From positions 45,657,893 through 45,721,892 of the forward strand of contig CM068544.1 in the NCBI GenBank assembly GCA_035048495.1: 64,000 nucleotides of DNA, read 5' to 3'. Numbering within the stretch: the first letter of the stretch is position 1; each line of letters opens with the position of its first letter. This document shows, one piece after another, positions 33,238 to 45,619 of the stretch. The position numbers and the translations under genes are program-made. The DNA comes from Euptelea pleiosperma (taxonomy: Eukaryota; Streptophyta; Magnoliopsida; Ranunculales; Eupteleaceae). The notes under the pieces are model-generated. The model saw nothing but the letters and a program-made list of their open reading frames with translations, did not search any database and was not told where the DNA came from.

Positions 33238-33793
33238 TTGGCGTACCCACATGGAAGATGAATCAATAGCTGATTTTTGGTGAGGATGATCTCCTCATCA
33301 TATAGATCACCCCTATAAAAAATCAGCACATTTTGAAATTTCTAACCCCATCAAATGTGGTTTTCAAGTTAACGATAAAAATAGACGGTTCATAATTCTT
33401 CATCTTGTAAACCAATCTACGAATATTGTATTGATTTGAATTTTTGTGAAGATGATCTCCTCACTATAGATACCATCCTCGCCAACAAAAATTGGGGTGA
33501 TTTTTTACAACAAAAATTGGCAAATTAGAAGTCTTGGAATGGGGTGATTTTTGGCGAGGATGGTATCTATAGTAAGGAGATCATCTTCACAAAAATTCAA
33601 ATCAATCCAATATTCGTAGATCGATTTACAAGATGAAGAATTATGGACCGTCTATTTTTATTGTTAACTTGTAAACCACATTTGATGGGGTTAGAAATTT
33701 CAGAATAGGCTGATTTTTTTTGTAGGGGGGTGATCTATATGGTGAGGAGATCATCCTCACCAAAAGTCAGCTATTGATTCATCTTCCATGTGG
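33238..33793. mobile_element. Long perfect-arm palindrome of the 'gatgaatcaatggctgattt' family
   Basis: Arms of about 245 bp, 33,238-33,482 and 33,545-33,793, are inverted copies. They begin 'gtacccacatggaagatgaa' and end 'ttcatcttccatgtgggtgc'. The ~60-bp centre includes two 'acaaaaattgg' segments. The arms are much longer than in the relatives at 10.5 and 26.5 kb. Confidence 0.75.
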
Positions 33794-33884
33794 GTGCGCC
33801 AAAATTGTTGTATGAAATTGTTGTTCCCCGATCCTTACCCTTATATATATATATATATCCGTTCTATTATTACTAAGAAAAATG

Positions 33885-34270
33885 GAAAAATTTCAAATGC
33901 AGAGGACTTTGGATGCTGTTGAAACAGAGGGCTCTCCTGGCCCTACATAACTCACTTTTTTGGGTCAATTAACCGCATGGATGTTTAGCCCACCCCTTGT
34001 GGATATACAGAGCAAAAATCAGTCTAATTGGTTTTCTCTACCCTTAGATATTAGCACTTTTTCAGGATTGATGCTAGCCATTGGATTTAAGCATGTTTTT
34101 TGCTTTATTTTTTTGGATACTAAATCTAACAGCTAGAAATTATCAATCAAAATGATTTTTGGCATATAAATCTACAAAGGGGTGGGCTAAACATCCATGC
34201 GGTTAGTGGGCCCAAAAAATTGACATATGTAAGGCCACGAGGGCCCTTTGCATCCAAAGACCTCGGCATA
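33885..34270. mobile_element. 'gatgcagaggact' MITE
   Basis: Left 'tttcaaatgcagaggacttt', right 'gccctttgcatccaaagacc'. Body with 'accgcatggatgtttagccc' and its inverse. Confidence 0.7.
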
Positions 34271-34552
34271 AAACGAGTATTATTAACGTTTAATACATGA
34301 ATTATTCGTGTTTAACCGAATTAAACTCGAACTTTTCCCCTTTTTGAATCTTTGTCTAATGCCGAATTGCTAACTATGGACGCGACACCCTCTCATTTTG
34401 TGGTTGGACACTAATTGTCCAGCTGTGCTGAACCATAGGCGCACTCCCTTCAATTATTAAAGTAAAGGGGCCTACTCAGTTGATTTGATATGGGTTTTTC
34501 TTTATTGAGAAAGTCATTCACAGTGTAGGATTGGCATTACTTTATAGTTTAT

Positions 34553-34900
34553 ACCAAGGTTAAAAAAACGGACTTTATAACGAAAATAACGGCCATTATA
34601 ACGGATTCTGACCTCCCCCGTTATGTATTGTTAAAATGTCCAGAAAATAACAGCCGTTATTTTTCCATTATAACGAAAATAATGACCATTATTTTTTAGA
34701 AAATTTGTGAAAAAGGCTCTTTTTTATTTTTTCCATTATTTTCCTTTTTTAAAATTTTTAAATTTGAATTTCAGCGTCATTTTTCCAAATTTTTATGTTA
34801 TTTTCCGTTTTTGCCCCTGACCGTTTTTTCCATTATACCGGAAAAAATTGTAATACCCCCAGTCCGTTATACCGTTATAACACCCCCTTTTAAACCTTGC
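34553..34900. mobile_element. 'aacggccgtt' foldback MITE
   Basis: Ends 'caaggttaaaaaaacgg' and 'ccttttaaaccttg', flanked by a 'tttatac' duplication. The centre has 'ttttaaatttgaatttcagc', typical of the family. Confidence 0.7.
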
Positions 34901-35273
34901 TTTATACGAAAAAAGAGTCCCACAATAAAAAGGGCCCATAATATGGAGAAAAAATTGGTTGCGGGCTTTCGTCACCTCTGTAGCACCTGCAACCGAAAAA
35001 AAAAAGCTCCAACCTTCACACCTCTTTATGTTTTTTTTGTGCGGGACCTTTGAAAATCCTTACTTCGGATGGAAGCAAGTTTCGTCCATTAAACTTTCCG
35101 TCCAGACGCAGTGTTGATACACAGTTGCAGAGGCAGAATCACTGAGAGTTTATGGGTTTCTTGGTTAGGAAAAGTTATTTTGGATAAGGTTGAGATTGCT
35201 TTATTCAGGCAAGGGAATCCACATAATGAACTAGGATGGGATTGCTTTATTAAAGTAAGGGAATATAATCCAC

Positions 35274-35634
35274 GAGTAAAACTTCACTGACTGCCACGCT
35301 CAGCACAGCCGTGACCACCTACAATATGAGCCACGTGGCACACTCTTAAAGTATGACCGTATGGATGTTTGGCCAATCCCTAAGTGGACTTACGAACTAA
35401 AAGTCAGCCTGCTTAGTGATTTCAAACCTTTGGATCCTTCTACTCAACAATGTTCAAATTCCAGTTAAAATCAACTTATGAAAATGACTCTAATCCAACA
35501 CTTAAAAATCATTGATCGGGTTGATTTTTAGTTTGTAGGTCCACCCAGGGAATGGACAAACATTCATACCATCAGCGTCCTCTAAGAGTGTACCACGTGG
35601 CTCATATTGCGAGCGGTCAGCGAAGTTTTACTTG
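35274..35634. mobile_element. 'gagtaaaactt' / 'gtgccacgtgg' MITE
   Basis: Ends 'gagtaaaacttcactgac' and 'ggtcagcgaagttttactt'. 'aatccacg' occurs on both sides as a likely target duplication. The body has 'gtatggatgtttggccaatc' and its inverse. Other copies are at ~43,300-43,673, 60,294-60,653 and the window's right end. Confidence 0.75.
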
Positions 35635-35939
35635 GAATCCACGTACGACTACCCATTTACAACTATGGTAAAGTTCATTTTTTTTATTTTTTTTTTTCAT
35701 TTTAGAACGAACTAATCCACATTTTTATTGGATTCTCCTTTTATTTTTTCAACCGAGAAAAAGTTGAGAAAAACATCATTCCACTGCTGGAATGATGCAC
35801 AACGGACCGTTGTCTGGGGAAGGCAAACGTGCTAAAGCAAAGTACGTCGGACCAATGGACGACCTTGCCGGAAGGGTCACTGATCCACCAAAGGTTTATT
35901 GTGGATGATTGTTGGACGAGTCGCTTTTTCTTCTTTTCT

Positions 35940-36127
35940 TTCCTTATAATGGCCTTTTATTTTCCGTTATTTTTTCATTATAACGAAAATAACAACCGTT
36001 ATTTTCTGAAAATTCTGTGAATAAACAGCCGGTTTTGAAATTCTGAAATTCAAAATTTGAATTTTGAATTTCAGCGCCATTCTTTCTGTTATTTTCCATT
36101 TTTGCCCCTGAGTGTTAAAATTCATTA
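35940..36127. mobile_element. Partial 'aacgg' MITE
   Basis: 'tttccgttattttttcatta', 'aacaaccgttattttctgaa' and a 'ttgaaattctgaaattcaaa' centre. It ends where the DUF674 fragment starts. Confidence 0.5.
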
Positions 36128-36521
36128 TATAGTTTGACCCGATAAACAAGATTCAATCGAAGACAAGAAAATTAGAGTGAAGCTTATGTTGGGGTTAAAT
36201 AATGCCCCTCCCTAAGGGCACGGTATGGGTCCGTAGATGTGAGGTCGATTGCTGTTAGAGTTCAAGTCTCATGGGATCAAATGCCGGAATGGGATCGCGG
36301 GTGCGAAGTCTATCGCCGTTGGTGATCACGGGATCGAATCGTGGAGCCCCACCGGATGTGACGTCAATTGTGATATGAAGGCTAAAGTTTATCCTCTTTT
36401 GACAAGATATCTTTTCAAGAAGAATGGCGGCTTGAGGCCTACTAAAGATCCTAACAGCTTATGCCAAGCAAATCAACCAATTGGGTGCTATATGCAGAAG
36501 CTATGGAAGACTTTATGATTA
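36128..36521 (+). pseudogene. DUF674 type-2 exon-2 fragment, interrupted by an insertion
   Basis: 36,130-36,188 matches the exon-2 text of the 24.4-kb exon ('agtttgacccgataaaca', then 'agaaaattagagtgaagctt' and atg). 36,456-36,521 continues it, reading SKSTNWVLYAEAMEDFM. The two parts are separated by a 267-bp insertion. Nothing convincing of the rest of the exon, nor exon 1 or 3, was found nearby. It shows that at least one more type-2 gene stood between the 27.5- and 38.2-kb genes. Confidence 0.8.
36189..36455. mobile_element. Insertion in the DUF674 fragment, with 8-bp target duplication
   Basis: Flanked by AGCTTATG at 36,181-36,188 and 36,456-36,463. No clear terminal inversion was seen. 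The insert contains 'gagttcaagtctcatggg', a weak tRNA-B-box-like text, so a SINE or a small DNA element are both possible. Confidence 0.6.
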
Positions 36522-36679
36522 CATCTAATGTTGTAGGTTTGATCCAAGCAAGTAATGGGAAGGTGATGAACAACTTCTAAGATAATTTTTTATCGGCATT
36601 CCTCGCTGGGATGCTTTTAAAGAAGGCTGAATTTAATTCCGTGAAACTTTTAATTAGCATTTCCTGATATTGGGTTGGT

Positions 36680-36985
36680 CGTTGGAAAATTTTGGATGCA
36701 ATCGATGCAGACAGCTCTCATGGCCCTACATAGCTCATTTTTTTGGGCCCACTAAGCGCGTTTATACCACGCCTTGATGGATGTAGTTACCAAAAATCAG
36801 CTTGATTAATAATTTCTAGCCGTTAGATTAATATATGGCTAGAAATTATTAATCAAGCTGATTTTTGGTATGTAATATGTACATCCACCAAGGAGTGGGC
36901 TAAATGTCCATCCGGTTAGTGGGCCCAAAACATGAGCTATGAAGGGCCATGAGAGCCCTCTGCACGTTATCTTCAGGTAGCTTCT
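36680..36985. mobile_element. 'gatgcagaggg' MITE, shortened
   Basis: Body with 'gggcccactaagcgcg', 'aatcagcttgattaataatt' and its exact inverse 'aattattaatcaagctgatt'. The ends are degraded. Confidence 0.55.
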
Positions 36986-37319
36986 TCATTGTTAAATTCC
37001 AGAACCATAGGTTTCGAGAAGGATGGCATAGGCTCGTCAACCGGCCCAGGCCACTAGAGTCAGACGGAGTTATATTGTCTTTAGTGAATATATGGTTCTT
37101 GGAGAACTTACCTGATAATCCATTAATTGTTCATTTGGGAACCAAACTGGGCTTTAGAAAATAAGGGTTTATAGAGGTTAGTTATGCCTAGCAAATTAAA
37201 ATGGACTCCTAATGCGTTTAAGTTCGTGTATGTAACACGATAATGTTATGTTTTTAAATCGTCTGTCTCCCTTCACCCACAACCCTTAAAAATGGGTATT
37301 TAAAGTTGGAACTTGGAAC

Positions 37320-37623
37320 CATGGTTTTAAAAACGGCTGTTTAAACGGTAACGCCCCAAGCCTGTTACCGTAAGAATCATTAAAAACCCCGTTTTGACAC
37401 TTTGAATTTAACGGTCTGGAAAATTTTGTGGAAAAAAACGGTTGTTAAATCCGTTAAATTTCATTTTTTTCAATTTCAAAATCCAAATTTTGAATTTCGG
37501 TGCCATTTTTTCCGTTAAAATTCATTAAATTCCATTTTTCATTTTTGCCACTGGCCGTTACAATCTTTTAACGGTAACGCCCCAAGTCAGTTATACCGTT
37601 AAGACGGCCTCCTTTAGACCTTG
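37320..37623. mobile_element. 'aacggccgtt' foldback MITE with 8-bp target duplication
   Basis: Starts 'catggttttaaaaacggctg' and ends 'ggcctcctttagaccttg'. CTTGGAAC at 37,312-37,319 and 37,624-37,631. The interior contains 'ggtaacgccccaag' twice. Confidence 0.8.
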
Positions 37624-37631
37624 CTTGGAAC

Positions 37632-38234
37632 TGCTTTGTTAAAAGTGAAGGGAACCACGAGGTTGGGATTGCTTTATGAAAATGCTGCCGCACAGATAAC
37701 CGGACAAAAATATGTTCGGCTTCAGGCCATTGACCATTGGATTCAAGTGATTCAGTCCACGAGGCAACAACTGCGTGGATCTCTTGAAGCCAATGGTCAA
37801 TGACCTCAATTTAGAGTATTATTAAAGTGGGAGAGACTAGAAAGTGGAATCTGATGCGTTGTTTTTGATAGAACAACTAAAGGAGAACAACTCTTGCCTC
37901 GGCTGCCATACTTTTGCCCTTGTTGTGGACATTTTCTTTGGCTGCGCGTTCTTCTGAAGTTCAGTTTGTGTTCTGCTATCGTGAATGTAATTCCTCAGCT
38001 GACTGTATAGCCTCCATGGCTCTCTTGGTCTGAGCATCTTTCTTGGTCTTTTTCGCCTCCCTGGTTTATTCCTTTTTGTAACAGAGCGTGGCTTGGTTTT
38101 TTGCTTTTAATATTATTGTTTTGTTTACGAAAAAAAAAGAGAGTAAGGGTTTTAGGAGAGTGGGAAGGGTTGTCGGTGAATGATTGAGGAAAACAAGCGC
38201 GGAGAAAATTGGGAAATTGAGAACTGAGAAAAGC
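37632..38234. other. 5' flank of the 38.2-kb DUF674 gene
   Basis: Unlike its siblings, this gene has no recognisable copy of the 'aatgcgacagcgaaag' block or the 'tgaccattcgac' core promoter directly upstream. A small inverted pair 'gccattgaccattgg' / 'ccaatggtcaatgacc' lies at ~37,725-37,804. Confidence 0.4.
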
Positions 38235-41200
38235 ATGGCTGCAGATCAGACACAGGGTATAAGCTTGAAGGTCTTGGTGGACAGGGAGAAGAACCGAGTT
38301 ATTTTTGCCGAGTCTGACAAGGATTTCGTTGACATTCTCTTCAGCTTCTTGACAATGCCCATGGGAACCATCCTCAGACTCCTCAGCAATCAACTATCAA
38401 CGGTGGGTATTGGATGCAATAAATTGTACGAGAGCGTCGAGAATCTGTCGGTGCAACATCTAATGACAGAGGCATGCAAGGAAATGTTGCTTCATCCTCG
38501 AAGTGCAGCAGAAATTCAGTGCACGAACCTAAAGCTGAAGATCAATGTTGATACGGAGCCCACTAAGTACTATATTTGCTCATCTGATAGTTGTCTCCGT
38601 TCGTTAAGCTTGTTGAGTACCTATGAGAAAGGGCGATGCGGTTGTGGACGAGCGATGAGTCGAAATATAGAGGTGTTTAAGAATTCGGATGGTGGTGTTA
38701 CTATTAAGGGAGCTAATGAGGATCAAACCGGAGTGTTTGTTAAGGAAAGGACGAGGTTCATGATAAGTGATGATCTGCAGGTAATTCCCATGTCTACCAT
38801 AACAAGCTTTTCTTGGCTCAGCAATCTCGGGGTCAGTGGAAGTAGCGGTGTCGAGGACAGGTCAGTTCATATTGGAGCAGATGAGGTAAATGCTCGTGAC
38901 CTTGATAAGCAAAATATTGTGATTTTAGTCCCGAGTGTCAATAATCTGGGTTAGCACAACTAGGACTGGCAATGGATTGGGTTCGAGTCGGATTTTTACT
39001 GATTTGGTACCCATCAATTAAGAAATCCAATCGATCCCGACCGATCAGATTAATAAAATTCAGTTCTTGAACCGATCTGATATTATTAGATCGGTTCCTG
39101 CTCCAAATCCCATTCGATGTGTATATAATATATTTAATCCCATTAGTCATTATTTAATTACCTTTATGCAATTAAATATATATATATCGGGTCTATATCG
39201 GATCGGAACGGGGTCCGGTACCGATCCGATGAAAGTTGGTAACGAAAAATAAGGTTCCAGACCCGGTTTTTTCAGATCGGATCAGATCTCCGGGTTGATC
39301 TGATCCATTGCCAGCCCTAAGCACAACGGGCTTAAAGACCCATCCTAACCTTGCGAATGACTTGGGCTATTGCTTTTAGGCCCGAGGAGCACTTTTTGAG
39401 TGATTCTAGCCGTTGGATTCAATCATTATTTTAGGTACTAAATACAATGGCTAAAAATCACCAATCAAGCTGATTTTGTGTGTTTATATTCACCAAGGCC
39501 CAGGCCCAAAAGCATGGGCTATATAGGAACCAGTGAAAGTCCCCTCAAAAAAAAATTCCATATGTTGCACTTTTATTTAACTACTGTATGCACAGTAGCC
39601 ATGGGCCTTCGCCTTAGGTTGCAGGCAGGCCCATTTATATACATTTTTTTTAAGTAGAGTAAAACCTTGATGACAGAGAGGCCGATGACAGTGCTCAATA
39701 TGAGCCACGTGACATTCTTAGAGAATTCTGACTGTATGGATGCTTTCCCAATCCCTATGTGGACATACAAACCAAAAATCAGCTTGATTGGCGATTTCAA
39801 ACCTTTGGATCTTTGTACCTCAAAGATCACCTAGGGCACAGCCCTTTGAGATTTTGGGTCTAGATTTAAACTGTATCAGATCAGGCCTGAGGATTGGGTC
39901 CAATTGTGTTTCTAAAGATTGCAAGTGAGACCTTGGCTCCAGCCTGTCATAGGCAGGACTAAGCAGTCAAACATCCAGGATAAGATGGTCATTTAAGAAT
40001 GTATCCTTAGTTAATTAAGTATATTTTATTAGTGAAATTCAAGTCTATAAAACATTTTCCCATTTGTTTTATTTGGTCTATACGTGAAATTTAATTAACA
40101 GGTTTAATTGATTGAATACTATCAAATTTCTGATTAGGTCCAACCAGGTCTTGATCCTGATTCCTATCAGACCTTATGTTATCAGCTTTGGATCTGGTCT
40201 AGACTGAGTGGCCTTAGTATTAACGGATCCGTCCTGGATTGACCCTGATCCAATATGAACTTGATCCATTGGCTGCCTTAAGATAATGTCATTTGGACCT
40301 AAAACTATGATCAAGCCCGTTGCGCCAGCCCGGCCCATTGACTGCCTTTCTTTCGTTTGTTAAAAGTTACTTTGTCAAACTTTGGATCTCTTGCTCAGGT
40401 GTTGCGTTTGCTCCTGTTTTCGTTATTCTCCAAAACGCCTTTGACGGATGTGATTTCGCCAGTCAACCCAATCCAGTTTGACTCAATAAACATGATTCAA
40501 CCGAAAGAGGAAACGGACGAAGCAACCGAAGTCAAGAAATTTACGGTGAAGCTTATGATAAGAAAATCTACCAACAAGGTGCTATACGCCGAAGCCGAGG
40601 GAGACTTTGTGAACCTTCTTTTCAGCTTCCTCACATTTCCTATGGGGTCCGTAGTAGAGCTCTTGGGTCATAACTCCCCCATGCACTCTGTAAATAACTT
40701 GTACACGAGCGTCACAGATCTGAGTGTCGATAAGCACATAAAGTCTGAGGAATGCAAGAACATGCTAATACACCCCAAGCTTGCTCCTCATTTCAGTTGC
40801 GAGAACCAGCCGTTGTGGATCGAGGAAGTGCTTTACCTGTATCACTATTCGTGTGATTGTTCCGGTTCCACACGGAAGTTAGAGATTGCAACAGTCGAAG
40901 AGATTACACCTAGATACTGTAGACACGGTTTTTATAATAAAGTATCTTTCAACATTGTTAATCCCAAGTTGATCACGGGAGATACCATAAGTGGAGGTGG
41001 ATTCGTTAATGGATCTGATATGTTCATGGTAACCGATGATTTGATTGTTACACTGCTTTCATCCATATCTGCCATCTCTCTTCTTGGCAGATTGAACGTG
41101 CCCATCCTGGATGTCGAAGAGCGAGTGGTGAATGTGGGCAAGAAAGAGGTATGAAATGTCACTTTTAGTAGATTAAATTTCAAACAGTGCGCATAATTAT

Positions 41201-41443
41201 CCATACCATCTAAATAATAAGCAATTGAGGTATGAGATTTGACGGATGATATGGTTAGGATCATCCGATCATCCCATATTGATCATATGGTTTACTCAGT
41301 TGAACCTTTCTATTTTTCTCGGTCTCATATTAATATGTTCGGTCGCTGTATTGCAGGCTCTGAGTCTATTGAGGGCTTCTCTGATCTCCAAAACTGCTCT
41401 CACTGATGTCTTCACCCTAGAGAAGCCAAAGCAAGAAAAGTGA
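38235..41443 (+). CDS. DUF674 family protein, type 2 (three exons, 495 aa)
   Basis: Exons 38235-38885, 40399-41148, 41357-41443; 1,488 bp, open, GT/AG borders. Starts MAADQTQGISLKVLVD. Repeat 1 has FAESDKDFVDILFSFL, C-x4-C and C-G-C-G, and DDLQVIPMS. Exon 2 lacks about five codons between the T-DVIS segment and VNPIQFDS that siblings have (an in-frame loss). Repeat 2 keeps the Cys-rich segment (SCDCSG ... YCRHG). C-terminus TALTDVFTLEKPKQEK. Function is unknown. Intron 1 carries a hAT-type MITE (38,961-39,319) and a half 'gtgccacgtg' MITE (~39,654-39,830). The promoter region differs from that of the siblings, so expression may differ. Confidence 0.87.
38961..39319. mobile_element. hAT-type 'ggctggcaatgga' MITE in intron 1
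   Basis: Ends TAGGACTGGCAATGGAT / ATCCATTGCCAGCCCTA with a perfect 8-bp target duplication, AGCACAAC, at 38,953-38,960 and 39,320-39,327. The interior is rich in 'gatcggatc' text. Confidence 0.88.
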
Positions 41444-41795
41444 AAGTTTAGCGTATAATGCGCCCAGTTCAGACTTCAGGGTACCAAATACATTATGGCT
41501 TGCACTTGTGAATAATATTTTGTATTTTTTTCTTGTAATAACTAGTGTTTTTGAGAAGTGCTTAAAAATCGCAAGAACTGGCTTATTGCTATTATGAAGC
41601 TCTCCCAAACGCAGCCTTATAAGTAGAAGCTAGTCTCTTTATGAAGGCTCAATGTCCATTATACATGTTGCTCCTTTGTTCTGATTTAATTCTATGCTTT
41701 TTTTTTTTTGTTAGTAGTTCGGTTTTAAGGACTACAAATCTAATTTAACTACTATCTTTAATGTAAATCTAGCTATGTGGCATATTATTAGAGAC
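41444..41795. other. Composite 3' flank of the 38.2-kb gene
   Basis: 41,444-41,520 matches the 3' flanks of other type-2 genes. From ~41,612 it switches to sequence found downstream of the type-1 genes ('agtagaagctagtctcttta' as at 13.87 and 52.95 kb; 'gtaaatctagctatgtggca' as at 53.0 kb). Confidence 0.6.
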
Positions 41796-42102
41796 TAAGA
41801 TTTAAAGGAGGCCGTTTTAACGGTATAACGGACTGGGGGCGTTACAGTTAAAACAGATTGTAAAGGCCAGGGGCAAAAACGGAAAAAATGGAATTTAAAG
41901 GAAAAAAATGGAAAAAATGGTGCTGAAATTCAAACTTTGAAATTCAAAATTTCAAAAAAGAAAAAAAACGGAATTTAATAGAATTTAACAGCTGTTAAAA
42001 TGATTTTAACGGTTAAATTCAAAGCATCAAATCAGGTTTTAACAATTTTTACGGTAACGGGCTTGGAGAGTAACCGTTTAAACGGCTGTTTTTAAAACCA
42101 TG
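41796..42102. mobile_element. 'aacggccgtt' foldback MITE
   Basis: Flanked by TTAGAGAC at 41,788-41,795 and 42,103-42,110. The ends are inverse to the 37.3-kb copy ('taaaggaggccgttttaacg' ... 'acggctgtttttaaaaccat'). Confidence 0.8.
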
Positions 42103-43082
42103 TTAGAGACCACGTGACATATTTTTGGTCTGCATTAGGCTGCACTTAAATACGCTACGTGGCATATTTTTGTTCTTTGCGTTCGGGCTGCAATTAATAA
42201 CGCCACGCAGTATATTAGTAGAGACCAATGACCATATCGATGTTTGGCTCATAAGTCATACCTAGAGACAAAAAATATCCGGCAAGTTGGTGATTTTTGG
42301 ACTTTGAGTCTGAGTATCGAATCCCAGACTATAATCTAACGGTTAATTATAAATCATCAATCATGCTGATTTCTGGTGTTAAGGTCTACCAAGGTAGTTT
42401 ACAAAAAAAAAAAAGGTCTACCAAGGTGTGGATCAACCATTGATGGGGTCATTGGGCTTGTATGTCATTGGGTCCGTGTCTCAAAAATTTTATACATAAT
42501 TCTGTATCATAGAAAGGCTCAGCAACAAGGGAAACCATTTCGGGCATGTTACAAGATCATTATTTGACTATCATATGATAATTGAATCTGCCGCTGGCCA
42601 GTTTCATCCTTGAGTCCAAGTTCGGTGTTCCCAAACGACTTCGAAGTTTGACGTCGATCCGCCTCCCAATATTCCACGTGGAGCACTCTTTAGGGCCACC
42701 TGACCTTATGGTCCACATCTTGATGGATCTACATATCAAAAATAAGTTTTACTGGTAATTTATAACTGTTCAATCTGGACATTTTAATATCGTAATTTTT
42801 GGCTGTTGGAGTTGAGCACTTTTTTTTATTTCCAAAATGTAACTGTTAGAAATGGTCGATTAAGCCGATTTTTTGGTTGAGATTGGTTTATTAGAGGAAA
42901 GTTCGTTGTCCCATGTGTATTCAAAGTTTAAAGCTACCCCTCCCAAACTACCACGTGGAGAGCTCTTTTGTGGCCACTGATCTTATTGATAACCAATCTC
43001 TTGCTGCCCCCCTTGACCTAGTTTAACTACCATTCGACTAACGTTAAAATGTGACAAACATCTGCGGCTGTTAATGCACTTA
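42103..43082. repeat. MITE remnants, no gene
   Basis: Several decayed 'ccacgtgg' and 'aaatcatcaatcatgctgat' bodies (42,230-42,440; 42,650-42,990). No coding sequence was recognised. Confidence 0.45.
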
Positions 43083-43084
43083 TG

Positions 43085-43862
43085 ACCAATGTTTTCATAC
43101 CCGGACCGGTCATCGACCCGGTCGAGGGACCGGGTCACCGGTTCAACCGCTGGGTCAACCCGTGACCGATTTATGTAGGGGTAATATATTTGGTGAGGAG
43201 TTCATCCTCACCAAAAATCAGCCATTGATCCTAGCCCTTCCAAAATATGATTTTTTTGAAAAAATTAGAAAAACAGAAAAAGAATGTTGCCTTTTACTTG
43301 GGTCGGGCTCCGTTGACAGATATAAAATGACAGGGACACGATATAAGCCACGTGTCACACTGTTACAGGACTCTGACCATATGGATGTTTCTCCTATCCC
43401 ATGGTGGACCTACAAACCAAAACTCAGCCTGATTAGTGATTTATAGGCTTTGGATTTGACTTATTTTCATGGGCTGATCTCAACTGTGGGAATTTGAGCA
43501 GAATTTGAGGTACAAAGATGCAAGACTTATAAATCACTAATCAGGCTGATTTTTGGTTTGTAGGTCCACTATGGGATAGGACAAACATCCGTACAGTCAG
43601 AGTCCAATAACAGTGTGCCGCCTGGCTTATATTATGTCCCTGTCATTTTATATCTGTTAACGAAGCCGGACCCTTTTTTACTTTTCTAGTTTTTTCCTTA
43701 GTCGGGTTAGCTGGGTCACCGGTTCAACCGGCTGGGTTCAGCGGGTCACTTCATAATGGACGGTTTTGTAACAAATTACTAGGTCGGGGTTGACCCAACC
43801 CAGTTTTATGACTGGTTCACCGGGTCAACCTGCCGGGCCGGGCCAGGTTTAAAAACACTGCC
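43085..43862. mobile_element. 'acccggtcaccggttcaacc' MITE with nested MITEs
   Basis: The two ends are inverted: 'aatgttttcatacccggacc' at the left and 'gggccaggtttaaaaacact' at the right, each next to 'gggtcaccggttcaacc' text. Nested inside at ~43,300-43,673 is a long-arm copy of the 'gtgccacgtg' family ('gacagatataaaatgacagg' ... 'cctgtcattttatatctgtt'). Confidence 0.6.
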
Positions 43863-43889
43863 ACACAGGGCCTAAGTTATCGGATATGT

Positions 43890-44440
43890 ATACTAGTAAA
43901 TGGCCCATGCCCACGGCTCTCTCCGACAAAAGCGTTTGCAAAAATTGGGTGCCTTCAGCACTCAAACGGTATAATGGGCTGGGAGCATTACCATTTTTCT
44001 GTTATAACAGATTGTAACGCACTGGGGCAAAAATAACGAAAATAACAGAAAATAATGGAAAATTATGGCGCTAAAATTCAGAATTCAAAATTTTTATTTC
44101 AAGTTTCAATTTTTTTTTAATCTGTTACATGCAGGGGTCAAAAGAGTGGGAGTGATCGAATAAACGAGGGGAATTGAGTGGTTGAAATCTAACGGTCCAC
44201 ATTAGATGGATGGAGTTGATCTCAACCACTCTTTATCTTATGAAGCAAGATAAGATAAGAGATAAGACAACTGAGTTGTTTAGCTATATATAGTGGGGGG
44301 CCAGTGCCTGTGGCACTCCCCGACAAAGCATTTGCCAAAATCGGGTGTGAGTGGCTGAGATCCACCGTCCAGTTGAGGGATAAGATCTCGGCCCTTCTTT
44401 ATTGAAGCCTATAAGATGGGGAGACAACTGAGCTCCCTTA
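43890..44440 (-). mobile_element. Minus-strand Helitron 3'-end remnants (two)
   Basis: At 43,891 'actagtaaatggcccatgcc' and at 44,283 'tatatagtggggggccagtg' precede hairpin-like text (44,298-44,316: AGTGCC-TGT-GGCACT) and a shared 'cgacaaa.gc.tttgc.aaaat.gggtg' run. Read on the minus strand these look like Helitron 3' termini. An 'aacgg' MITE lies at ~43,965-44,130. The matching 5' ends were not found. Confidence 0.45.
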
Positions 44441-45619
44441 TTATATCTATACTACTTCTAAACGTCAATATAAGGAAAAAAAACTTTTTTTTCTTATTTT
44501 ATCCCTGATTTTTTCCTGTTTTCCCCAAAATATCCTTCAGCCCCAAATTGATTCACCTTCTCCTTCACACCATTCCTCATTCCTAATCCTATTGTCCTAC
44601 GCACTCTTCCACTTCCTCAATGTCTCCTTCTCATCTCATCTCGAAATGGTTCTCCGGTTCTCCATTTACAGCCCTAAACAAATATACAAATAATTAGAGA
44701 AAATCCATCTTCATAACCCAATCATATAATCAGAATACATGTTTCACAAAAGAAACCCAAATCAGATATAACCCATCAAGACATATCATAGCATAGAGTG
44801 CATTCACGTCTTAATTTTAATCTGGTTTGGGTCATTCACATCTTAATTTTGAGATGGTTTGGGTCATTCAATATCCAACTCTACTTTCCATTCACGTCTT
44901 AATGTAACCCAACTGTGCATTCGCATCCTAATCAAAGCAACTGTATTAAAACATAGGTACAAAAACTAATGGTGGTAACAAGGGAAGCTGTGTTCAATTT
45001 CAAGAGTCCCTTCTAATTTGGATCATGGAATAGTAAAAAAATAGAAAAGCAAAAATTTCAATAAAACTCACAGATAACCACATAAAATTATAATGCATGT
45101 CATGCATGTCATTGCATGCAACATGAAATGTGTATTCAAAACTACTCTCATGATCTTAATATCAGCTTCACATATATATATACTAATTTATATCAGCTTC
45201 AATCATTCCTTAAGTTTTCCTTTTTCCTGTTTTTAGGACGTTAGAAATCAGTAAGGGGAAATGTAAACCTATAAGCTGAGTGAGAAAACTTGAACTCAGG
45301 ACCATAGCATCAACTACAACACATTCCTTGCCACTGGCCCAAAGTACATTTTCATTCTCTTCACAAATAACGAAGTTGTGTAAACATCAAAACATCATCT
45401 AACCAATCAAGACAGGCGAAACAAAATGCTCTTTCCAAAAAGTTTCTGCTATATAGTCAAACCTAACTACATGTCATGGACGTTGTACATCTGCAAGCAA
45501 CACCATAGAGAAATGCAGTTAATCTTTCAGTACATATAATACCGAAAGCAAGAAGCAGATTGTGTGATCTATAAAAGCAAGTGGGATGTAGGGAAAAACT
45601 TCAAACATAATGAATTTAC

